Shown here: positions 15,310-23,197 of the stretch, in pieces
Layout: every line of letters begins with the position of its first letter
How positions within the stretch are numbered: position 1 is the first letter of the stretch
Assembly (NCBI GenBank): GCA_020435995.1
Contig: JAGQYO010000018.1
Coordinates: forward strand, 1-53,842
Source of the DNA: Flavobacteriales bacterium
GTDB lineage: Bacteria; Bacteroidota; Bacteroidia; Flavobacteriales_G; Salibacteraceae
DNA: 53,842 nt
Reading direction: 5' to 3'
The notes under the pieces: generated by a model
Told to the model about the DNA's origin: nothing
The model's database searches: none
What the model saw: only the letters and a program-made list of their open reading frames with translations
Made by a program: the position numbers and the translations under genes

Positions 15310-17772
15310 ATGAAAAAAAACATTGAATTCCTTGAACTAGTTGACCGAATGGACGAAGGAACGGAATTTATTCCACTTCTTTCAGCTGAAGATGAGGAAC
15401 ATTTAAATAAAGAAAACCTTCCCGAAGTTCTGCCAATATTACCGCTTAGAAATACGGTGTTGTTTCCGGGCGTGGTAATTCCAATTACGGTAGGAAGAGA
15501 TAAGTCCATAAAATTGGTTAAGGACAGCTACAAGTCGGACAAAACCATTGGTGTAATTAGCCAAAAGGACCAATCGGTAGAGAATCCACTGTTCTCCGAA
15601 CTCAATCAAGTCGGCACCGTTGCGCGTATTCTTAAAATGCTGAGAATGCCCGATGGAAACACAACGATTATTATACAGGGAAAAAGAAAGTTTCAACTGG
15701 ATGAACTAGTATCTGAAGAACCCTATTTAAAAGCGAAAGTTTCGGCCTATGAGGATTTGCCAATAGAAAAACAGGCCACCGAATTCGTCACGCTGATCAA
15801 TTCGCTGAAGGAACTTTCTAATCAAATTATCGATCGTTCGCCGGATATTCCTTCCGAAGCATCGGTGGCTATTAAGAATATCGAGAGTTCTACTTTCTTA
15901 ATCAACTTTATAGCATCAAATATGAATGCCGATGTACCCGAAAAGCAGGGTATACTGGAAGAACAGGATATTTCGGAGCGAGCGCATCGCATGATGAAGC
16001 ATTTGAATAAGGAACTCCAATTGCTCGAAATAAAGAATGATATCCAGTCAAAGGTTCGATTTGATATAGACCGTCAACAACGGGAGTATTTTCTGCAACA
16101 GCAGATGAAGACCATTCAAGAAGAATTGGGTGGAAATCCTATGGATCAAGATCTTCAAGAGCTTAAAGAGAGAGCCGAGAAAGTGAAATTCCCCGAAAAA
16201 GTGGGAAAACACTTTGATAAAGAGTTGGCCAAAATGCAGCGAATGAATTCGCAGAGCATGGAGTACTCAGTTCAATTTAACTATTTGGAACTCCTTGTCG
16301 ATTTACCCTGGAAAAAATTTACCAAGGATAATTTTGACCTCAAGCGCGCTCGAAAAATTTTGGAACGTGACCACTATGGCTTAGAAAAAATTAAAGATCG
16401 CATCATTGAGCATTTGGCCGTTTTGAAGCTGAAAGGAAATATGAAAGCGCCTATCCTTTGCCTTGCTGGCCCTCCGGGTGTTGGTAAAACTTCGCTAGGT
16501 AAAAGTATTGCGGAAGCACTCCAACGCGAATACGTAAGGGTTTCATTAGGTGGCCTTCGTGATGAAGCGGAAATAAGGGGTCATCGCAAAACCTATATTG
16601 GGGCTATGCCCGGAAGAATCATTCAAAGTTTAAAAAAAGCCGGAAGTTCAAACCCTGTTTTTATTCTTGATGAAATTGATAAGGTAGGCCGTGACCATCA
16701 TGGCGATCCTTCTTCGGCCTTGTTAGAGGTACTCGACCCAGAGCAAAACGAAACCTTTTACGACAATTATGTAGAAACGGAATTCGACCTATCTAATGCT
16801 ATGTTTATTGCCACTGCCAACGATTTGAGCACCATTCATCCTGCCCTCCGCGATAGAATGGAAATTATCGAACTTACAGGATATACCGTAGAGGAAAAGG
16901 TAGAGATTGCCAAACGACATCTTCTTCCAAAACAAATTAAAGAACACGGTTTAGGAAAAACTGAATTGAAGATATCAAAATCGGTTTTAGAAAAAGTAGT
17001 TGAATCTCACACCCGTGAAAGCGGTGTCCGTGGTTTGGAGAAGAAATTAGCCCAACTCGTTAGAAAACGGGCAACTGCCAAGGCTATGTCTGAAGAAGTG
17101 GTAACTGAAATTACCGAAGACGAACTCAACAAGCTTCTGGGACCAGGTTTTCCTTCAGATCGGTATGAAAATAACGATGTGGCTGGTGTGGTTACTGGTT
17201 TGGCTTGGACTTCTGTTGGAGGAGACATACTTTTTATTGAGTCTTCTATTACCAAAGGGAAGGGAAAACTCACCTTGACTGGTAACTTGGGCGATGTGAT
17301 GAAGGAAAGCGCTGTAATAGCTCTAGAATATCTAAAATCTCACTCAAGTAAATTAGGGCTAGAGCAAGAAATATTTGATAAATACAATGTGCATGTGCAT
17401 GTGCCAGAAGGAGCAACTCCCAAAGATGGCCCCAGCGCTGGAATAACTATGTTAACTTCCTTGGCATCGTTGTTTACCCAGCGAAAAGTAAAATCAAAAC
17501 TTGCTATGACGGGTGAAATTACTCTTCGAGGTCGTGTTTTAGCTGTAGGTGGAATAAAAGAGAAAATACTGGCTGCCAAGCGCGCAGATATCAAAGAAAT
17601 TGTTCTTTCAATTGAAAATAAAAAGGATATTGAAGACATTAAACCAAGTTACCTCAAGGGACTTAAATTTCATTTTGTAAAGACTATGGATGAGGTTTTG
17701 GATATAGCCTTGCTCCAACAAAAAGTAAAGGATCCCGCTCTAATAGAGAACTACGTTACCAGTAGTCAATAA
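15310..17772 (+). CDS. lon: ATP-dependent Lon protease
   Basis: This 820-residue cytoplasmic AAA+ serine protease degrades misfolded and regulatory proteins. It has the N-terminal LON substrate domain (LPEVLPILPLRNTVLFPG from residue 37), coiled coil with QQREYFLQQQMKTIQEELG, Walker A GPPGVGKT (387-394), Walker B with DEIDK, and a C-terminal protease domain with Ser709 in DGPSAG and Lys752 in GIKEK, the same 43-residue spacing as E. coli Lon. Full length. A chance-sized 24-codon frame precedes it but no clear promoter box does. Confidence 0.98.
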   Translation: MKKNIEFLELVDRMDEGTEFIPLLSAEDEEHLNKENLPEVLPILPLRNTVLFPGVVIPITVGRDKSIKLVKDSYKSDKTIGVISQKDQSVENPLFSELNQVGTVARILKMLRMPDGNTTIIIQGKRKFQLDELVSEEPYLKAKVSAYEDLPIEKQATEFVTLINSLKELSNQIIDRSPDIPSEASVAIKNIESSTFLINFIASNMNADVPEKQGILEEQDISERAHRMMKHLNKELQLLEIKNDIQSKVRFDIDRQQREYFLQQQMKTIQEELGGNPMDQDLQELKERAEKVKFPEKVGKHFDKELAKMQRMNSQSMEYSVQFNYLELLVDLPWKKFTKDNFDLKRARKILERDHYGLEKIKDRIIEHLAVLKLKGNMKAPILCLAGPPGVGKTSLGKSIAEALQREYVRVSLGGLRDEAEIRGHRKTYIGAMPGRIIQSLKKAGSSNPVFILDEIDKVGRDHHGDPSSALLEVLDPEQNETFYDNYVETEFDLSNAMFIATANDLSTIHPALRDRMEIIELTGYTVEEKVEIAKRHLLPKQIKEHGLGKTELKISKSVLEKVVESHTRESGVRGLEKKLAQLVRKRATAKAMSEEVVTEITEDELNKLLGPGFPSDRYENNDVAGVVTGLAWTSVGGDILFIESSITKGKGKLTLTGNLGDVMKESAVIALEYLKSHSSKLGLEQEIFDKYNVHVHVPEGATPKDGPSAGITMLTSLASLFTQRKVKSKLAMTGEITLRGRVLAVGGIKEKILAAKRADIKEIVLSIENKKDIEDIKPSYLKGLKFHFVKTMDEVLDIALLQQKVKDPALIENYVTSSQ

Positions 17773-17825
17773 GGTGTTGCTTTAATTAGGAATATTCGAT
17801 ATTTGTAAGTCTTAAATAGTTTGCT

Positions 17826-19082
17826 ATGCTGTCAAAAATTCTCATAAAGAACATCAAAGAACTGCTTTTAGTTGAGCAACCAGGATCGGAAAAAAAGAGG
17901 GTAGAAGGAGCTGAGATGAAGCAAATGGAAACCATTAAAAACGCATGGTTGGCCATTGAAGGGGATAAAATAGTGGGATTTGGGTCGATGAACGAATGGG
18001 AAGGAATTACCAATTGGAACGACCTTCAAGTAATTGACGCTGAGGGAAGAATAGTTTTTCCCGCTTTTTGTGATTCACACTCTCACATTGTCTATCACGG
18101 AAATAGAGAAGGGGAATTCGTTGATAGGATAAATGGGTTTACATACGCCCAAATCGCCCAAAAGGGTGGAGGAATTATTAATTCTGTTTTGAAGCTACGG
18201 GAAGCCTCTGAAGACGAATTGTATGAGCAAGCCTTGGGTCGAGCAAAGGAAGTGATGGCAATGGGAACTGGAGCTCTTGAAATCAAGTCGGGTTATGGGT
18301 TGAATTTGGAGAGTGAAATGAAAATGCTTCGGGTTATCAAGCGATTGAAAAAAAACACCCCACTTACCATTAAATCAAATTTATTGGCTGCGCACGCATT
18401 GCCACCTGAATATTTAAATAACCGTGAAGGTTACTTGACCCTTATTATTGATAAAATAATCCCTGCGGTTGCAAAAGAGGGGTTGGCCGATTTTATCGAT
18501 GTTTTTTGTGAGGCAGGATACTTTACAAATGAAGATACCGATCGAATTTTACGCGCAGGAAGCAAGCATGGACTACGGGCAAAGTTTCACGTTAATCAAT
18601 TTACAAAATCTGGGGGTATAAAGGTTGGAATTCGCCGCAATGCTCTTTCTGTTGATCACTTGGAAGTGCTTGCTGATAAGGAAATTAAAGCGTTGATTGG
18701 AAAGGAAACTATGGCTACGATATTACCAAGTTGCTCATTTTTTTTAGGAATTCCTTACAGCCCTGCACGAAAAATGATTGATAGCGGATTAGGTGTGGCT
18801 TTAGCATCAGACTACAATCCAGGTTCGACTCCAAGTGGAAACATGAGTTTTGTGATGGCCTTAGCTTGTATTAAGTTAAAAATGACACCCAATGAGGCCT
18901 ATAATGCAGCTTGTTTGAATGGAGCCTACGCTATGAATCTATCGCATGAATTGGGAAGCATAGCCATCGGCAAGAAGGCTAACGTGGTGATAACCAAACG
19001 CATTCCATCCTATTCTTACATTCCTTATAGTTTTGGTTCTAACCATATCCACCAAGTTATATTGAATGGCCAAGTGGTCTAA
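17826..19082 (+). CDS. hutI: Imidazolonepropionase
   Basis: This 418-residue amidohydrolase opens imidazolone propionate to N-formimino-glutamate, the third step of histidine breakdown. Metal and substrate motifs are FCDSHSHIVYHGNREGEF (His85 and His87), LAAHALPPE, KFHVNQF, SVDHLEV and ASDYNPGSTP, in the order of HutI. No other hut gene lies in the window, so the pathway is dispersed or its other steps are elsewhere. It follows lon by 53 bases; a TAGTTTG sequence just before the ATG is one base short of the promoter box. Confidence 0.95.
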   Translation: MLSKILIKNIKELLLVEQPGSEKKRVEGAEMKQMETIKNAWLAIEGDKIVGFGSMNEWEGITNWNDLQVIDAEGRIVFPAFCDSHSHIVYHGNREGEFVDRINGFTYAQIAQKGGGIINSVLKLREASEDELYEQALGRAKEVMAMGTGALEIKSGYGLNLESEMKMLRVIKRLKKNTPLTIKSNLLAAHALPPEYLNNREGYLTLIIDKIIPAVAKEGLADFIDVFCEAGYFTNEDTDRILRAGSKHGLRAKFHVNQFTKSGGIKVGIRRNALSVDHLEVLADKEIKALIGKETMATILPSCSFFLGIPYSPARKMIDSGLGVALASDYNPGSTPSGNMSFVMALACIKLKMTPNEAYNAACLNGAYAMNLSHELGSIAIGKKANVVITKRIPSYSYIPYSFGSNHIHQVILNGQVV

Positions 19083-19101
19083 TTGATAACACTTTGATTC
19101 T

Positions 19102-19117
19102 GGGTAAAAATTTACCC
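19102..19117. promoter_or_regulatory. Seven-base-pair dyad between hutI and the FadL-like gene
   Basis: GGGTAAAAATTTACCC has two seven-base inverted arms around a two-base centre. It is too tight for an RNA terminator loop and has no T-run, and it lies about 55 bp upstream of a near-consensus TACTTTGG. A protein-binding operator is the simplest reading. Confidence 0.35.
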
Positions 19118-19204
19118 GTTGATTGGGTATAAAATTCGGGAATCAACCTTTGATTTCTATTGTTTATTAGATACTTTGGACCATTCAAATTCAAATGTAA
19201 TTTC

Positions 19205-20431
19205 ATGAAACAATTCTTCATCATTGCTGGAATTTCTCTTATGTCGTATGCCACGGTTTACGCGGGAGGTTTTCAGGTATCGCTCCAAGGCCAGAAACAA
19301 ATTGGCATGGGCCACATAGGGGTTCCTATGTTATTTGGTGCCAGTAGCATCTATTTTAACCCGGGTGCACTTCCTATGCTAAAAACAAAATTTTCGGCTA
19401 ATGCTGGGGTTAGTTTTATTAGCTCAAATGTGGCGTTTCAGAACAAAACCACAAATTACACTACGAATACCGAAAACCCAATGGGAACACCGTTGGAGTT
19501 GTATGCAAACTATATTCTCAAAGACAAAATAAGTGTTGGCTTGGGTATTTATACACCTTTCGGAAGTGCCGTTCAATGGGAAGATGATTGGGAAGGAAGA
19601 TACCTCATTCAGAAAATACAATTGAGGTCATTTTTTATTCAGCCTACGGTAGGTTATAAAGTACTCGACAACCTCGGAATAGGAGTAGGGTTTGTGTATT
19701 GCACGGGTAATGTAGGCATAACACGCGCTTTGCCTTTGCCAGTTGGCAATTCGGAGGAATACACCGAACTTTCGGGTAAAGCAAGTGGAGTAGGAGCCAA
19801 TATTGGCGTTCATTTTTCACCAGTTGAGAAATTGAACTTGGGTTTAACGTTTAAAACCAAAATCAATATGAAGGCGGAAGACCAAGAAGCTACTTTTTCG
19901 GTTCCGAATTCCTTGGCCGAGAATTTCCCTGCTACCAACAAGTTTAGTACAGAATTGCCACTTCCAGGAAGCATCAATTTTGGCGCGTCATATCTACTTA
20001 CAGAAAAATTAACCCTTGCACTAGAAATGAACTTTGTTCAATGGAGTGCTTATGATTCGCTCAACTTTGATTTTGAAACCAACACCGCCGGCTTGCCCGA
20101 CAGCAAAAACCCACGTCATTATCAAAACACCATGTCTCTGAGATTGGGTGCGGATTATAAAATAAACGACAATATATCGGCAAGGGCAGGAGCATACTAC
20201 GACCCAAGTCCTGTACCAGACAACTATTTTTCACCTGAAACGCCTAATTCAAACAATCTTGGGTTGAGCTGTGGAGCCAGTTATGTAATTATGGAAAAGC
20301 TTTCTATTGATGCTTCCTTCTTATATATCATGGGACTAGAAAGGGAATCGTACTACGTGCCGTCTAATTTTGGGGGTTCATATAAGGGATCAGCGGTGGT
20401 GCCAGGTATCGGAATTACTTATCAATTTTAA
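19205..20431 (+). CDS. OmpP1/FadL/TodX-family outer membrane porin
   Basis: This 408-residue beta-barrel belongs to the FadL family, which lets long-chain fatty acids or other hydrophobic compounds cross the outer membrane. It has a signal peptide (MKQFFIIAGISLMSYATVYA), then the conserved GGFQVSLQGQKQIGMG start of the mature protein, an N-terminal plug with GASSIYFNPGALP, repeated amphipathic strands and a C-terminal phenylalanine (ITYQF) as expected for barrel insertion. I chose the ATG at 19205, since the longer frame puts non-signal residues first. It is 11 bases upstream of an SGNH lipoprotein gene, a pairing often seen in Bacteroidota. Confidence 0.92.
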   Translation: MKQFFIIAGISLMSYATVYAGGFQVSLQGQKQIGMGHIGVPMLFGASSIYFNPGALPMLKTKFSANAGVSFISSNVAFQNKTTNYTTNTENPMGTPLELYANYILKDKISVGLGIYTPFGSAVQWEDDWEGRYLIQKIQLRSFFIQPTVGYKVLDNLGIGVGFVYCTGNVGITRALPLPVGNSEEYTELSGKASGVGANIGVHFSPVEKLNLGLTFKTKINMKAEDQEATFSVPNSLAENFPATNKFSTELPLPGSINFGASYLLTEKLTLALEMNFVQWSAYDSLNFDFETNTAGLPDSKNPRHYQNTMSLRLGADYKINDNISARAGAYYDPSPVPDNYFSPETPNSNNLGLSCGASYVIMEKLSIDASFLYIMGLERESYYVPSNFGGSYKGSAVVPGIGITYQF

Positions 20432-20442
20432 ACAAGAGCAAG

Positions 20443-21897
20443 ATGAAGAATATCATATATATAGTATTGGCTTTTGTCATTTTTTCTTGTAAACCAAAAT
20501 TTGACGAAATTGAAACAACGGGAGGCGAGGTAGATTTTTCTCGATATGTAGCCATAGGAAATTCACTAACCGCGGGATATGCAGATGGAACTTTGTACAA
20601 ATCGGGGCAGGAGAATTCCTATCCTTCCATGTTGGCAGAGCAATTCAAAACTGTTAATTCTGGGCTTGTGTTTACTCAGCCCTTAATGGCTGATGACAAT
20701 GGAGGGTTTCATTTTGACCCTAAAGGGTTTCCTGTAAAACGAGTTTTGGGATATGCGACAGATTGTACGGGTAAGTCCAGTTTAGGACCTGTACTTGCCA
20801 CATCGTCGGCTCCAAACCCTGCAAACTTCAATAATATAGGGGCATCAGGACCTTATCAAAATATGGGCGTACCAGGCGCAAGGGTTGGCCATCTTCTGTA
20901 TTCGGGTTATGGCAATGCGGCGGGACTAACAACAAGTCCAGCCACTGCAAATCCATATTATGTGCGATTCGCCTCTTCACCAAATGCTTCTATTTTGGAG
21001 GATGCAATGACAAGTAACCCGAGCTTTTTTACACTTTGGATAGGTAACAATGATGTGCTTTTACATGCAACTCGTGGAGCAGCAGATCCTAGTGAGCCTT
21101 TAACTTCATTCTCTGATTTTAAAGCAGCCTACGAAGCTGTTATATCAAGGTTGGTATCTGGCGGAGCCAAAGGAGCAATTGCCAACATTCCGGACATTAC
21201 CAGCATTCCTTTTTTTACTACAGTAGGGTGGAATGCTTTGGATATAGATAGCTATACTGCGGATAATTTAAATATAATATTTGGTAATGTAGCTGATATC
21301 GCGTCAGCGAAGTATGGAGCTGCAATTGGAGAGCAGTATCGTATTAAATACCGAGCAGGCAAAAATGGATTCCTGATGGAGGTGCCTAAAACCGCAAGTA
21401 ACCCGCTGGGATTTCGACAATTGAAAGAAGGTGAGTTTATTGTGCTCACGGTAAACCAAAACGCGATGAAATGCTCTGGATATGGCTCATTTAATTCAGC
21501 GAGATGGGGCTTCAGTTCAAATCCTGATTCATTATTAGTAGCGGTTAATCCATTAAAAAATTACGATGTTTTAGACGAATCTGAAATTTATGCAATCCGT
21601 ACCGCTACAACTGGGTTTAATTCAGTAATTGCCGAGGCAGCCAGCCGACATGGATTGGCTTTGGTAGATATGTACTCTTTTATGGCTACCATCAAAGATC
21701 AAGGGATTATGTATGATGGTGTTAATTACACGCCAAGGTTTGTTTTAGGGGGAGCATTTTCTTTGGATGGTGTTCATCTAACGCCTAGAGGTTATGCTAT
21801 AGTGGCTAATAAATTTATATCCACTATTAATTCAAATTTTGAAGCAAAGATTCCGCAAGTGTCGGTAAACAATTTCCCGGGTATTGCTATGCCATAA
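20443..21897 (+). CDS. SGNH/GDSL-family lipoprotein (probable lipase/esterase)
   Basis: This 484-residue protein has the lipoprotein signal MKNIIYIVLAFVIFSC (Cys16), and the SGNH blocks: block I as AIGNSLTAGYADG with nucleophile Ser41, block III as LWIGNNDVL, and block V as DGVHLTPRGY with the catalytic Asp and His. It is anchored at the outer membrane and probably hydrolyses an ester. Coexpression with the FadL-like porin suggests that it releases fatty acids which the porin imports; this is inference. A strong terminator follows. Confidence 0.9.
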   Translation: MKNIIYIVLAFVIFSCKPKFDEIETTGGEVDFSRYVAIGNSLTAGYADGTLYKSGQENSYPSMLAEQFKTVNSGLVFTQPLMADDNGGFHFDPKGFPVKRVLGYATDCTGKSSLGPVLATSSAPNPANFNNIGASGPYQNMGVPGARVGHLLYSGYGNAAGLTTSPATANPYYVRFASSPNASILEDAMTSNPSFFTLWIGNNDVLLHATRGAADPSEPLTSFSDFKAAYEAVISRLVSGGAKGAIANIPDITSIPFFTTVGWNALDIDSYTADNLNIIFGNVADIASAKYGAAIGEQYRIKYRAGKNGFLMEVPKTASNPLGFRQLKEGEFIVLTVNQNAMKCSGYGSFNSARWGFSSNPDSLLVAVNPLKNYDVLDESEIYAIRTATTGFNSVIAEAASRHGLALVDMYSFMATIKDQGIMYDGVNYTPRFVLGGAFSLDGVHLTPRGYAIVANKFISTINSNFEAKIPQVSVNNFPGIAMP

Positions 21898-21912
21898 AGT
21901 ATTTAAAAGAAG

Positions 21913-21942
21913 AAAAACCGCCTTTATTGGCGGTTTTTTTTT
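21913..21942 (+). terminator. Rho-independent terminator after the FadL-SGNH operon
   Basis: AAACCGCC, loop TTTATT and GGCGGTTT form an eight-pair GC-rich stem followed by a T-run. It lies about 15 bases after the SGNH gene stop. Confidence 0.93.
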
Positions 21943-21997
21943 GCCCGAAAAAATTTGAACAGATAAAAAACATACATTGTAATTTGAAATAGAGATA

Positions 21998-23197
21998 ATG
22001 AATCCAAATCGCCGAAAAATGCTTTTTATTACCACACAATTGCCCTTTCCGGTGCAAAGTGGAGGTGTGATTAAAACATGGCGTTTGTTGGAGCATTTTC
22101 AAGAAGAATTTGACTTGACTTGCTTTTGTATCCTCAAACCGATGGATAGGGCCAACTTAGATCACTTTAAAGAATCGTTAAGTGATACCAATGTAGTTGC
22201 AATTGCATGTGAAAAACCTAGATCGATTAAAAATTTGCTGAGTTCGTATTTAAGAGGCAAAACCTTAAATCAATTCCGTAATTTTTTACCAGAAGTAGAG
22301 CAGGAAATTTCTCAATTAGCCCAGGACTCAGAGTTGCTTTTTGTAGATCACTTCGAAATGTTCCAATATGTACCTGATGCTTATACCGGCAAGGTGATTT
22401 TTCACGAACACAATGCGGAATACGTTTTATGGGAACGTTTTGCGGAGGTAGAAATAAATCCTATCAAAAAACAAGTTTTAAAACTAGAGTGTGACCGAAT
22501 AAGAAAGGCGGAGCTCGATGCATGTCAAAAAGCACATCTTGTATTTGCAGCGCCTAACGATTTAGTTAATTTGAATTTAGCTGTTCCAGATGCCAACTTT
22601 AAAGAAACCTATCATTTAGGCGAAGATGATCTGCTCGATTTACCCGAATTAAAATTCAATTCCACCTCCAAAGGTTTATATTTTCTGGGAACCTTGAGTT
22701 GGGAAGCCAATGTGAATGGGGTTGTACATTTTTTAGACAATATATTCCCATTGGTGCTTGATAAGGAGCCTAGGTGCGTGTTTTATATCATTGGAAAGGA
22801 ACCCGACATTCGAATTGTGCGAGCGGCCAACCGATTTGGCGATAATGTAGAAATTCTGGGGTATGTAGATGACCTAGATCCCATTATTAAAAAATGTGCG
22901 GCAATGGTATTGCCACTCCGATTTGGTAGTGGAATGAAGGTGAAATTCCTAAACGCATTATACCGTGGCGTTCCTGTTGTTTCAAGCACTTTGGGTGCCG
23001 AAAGTATTGAAGTGAAACACAAAGAAACTGCCCTTATTCACGATAATGAACGTGATTTCGCCGATTCTTGTGTAACACTAATGAATAATGAAGAAACCTG
23101 GAGCAAGCTTTCCGTTAACTCGAGAATACTAGCCAAAGCCAATTACAAATGGGAGCCACTGCTGAGGGCAATGACCGAAGAAATTAATCGCCTTTAA
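21998..23197 (+). CDS. Glycosyltransferase, family 4-like
   Basis: This 399-residue protein is a GT-B fold glycosyltransferase. The N-terminal domain begins MLFITTQLPFPVQSGGVIKT, a glycine-rich acceptor-side loop of GT4 enzymes, and the C-terminal donor domain has YFLGTLSWEANVNGV, EILGYVDDLDP and the signature LPLRFGSGMKVKFLNALYRG with VPVVSSTLGAESI. Its sugar and acceptor are not predictable; it likely acts at the cytoplasmic face on a cell-surface glycan. It stands alone after a terminator, and its TAA stop overlaps the stop of the convergent T9SS gene in TTAA. Confidence 0.9.
   Translation: MNPNRRKMLFITTQLPFPVQSGGVIKTWRLLEHFQEEFDLTCFCILKPMDRANLDHFKESLSDTNVVAIACEKPRSIKNLLSSYLRGKTLNQFRNFLPEVEQEISQLAQDSELLFVDHFEMFQYVPDAYTGKVIFHEHNAEYVLWERFAEVEINPIKKQVLKLECDRIRKAELDACQKAHLVFAAPNDLVNLNLAVPDANFKETYHLGEDDLLDLPELKFNSTSKGLYFLGTLSWEANVNGVVHFLDNIFPLVLDKEPRCVFYIIGKEPDIRIVRAANRFGDNVEILGYVDDLDPIIKKCAAMVLPLRFGSGMKVKFLNALYRGVPVVSSTLGAESIEVKHKETALIHDNERDFADSCVTLMNNEETWSKLSVNSRILAKANYKWEPLLRAMTEEINRL

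Noticed and set aside
17826-19082. hutI as part of a histidine-degradation cluster
   Set aside because: No hutH, hutU or hutG is present in the window; only the single gene can be supported.
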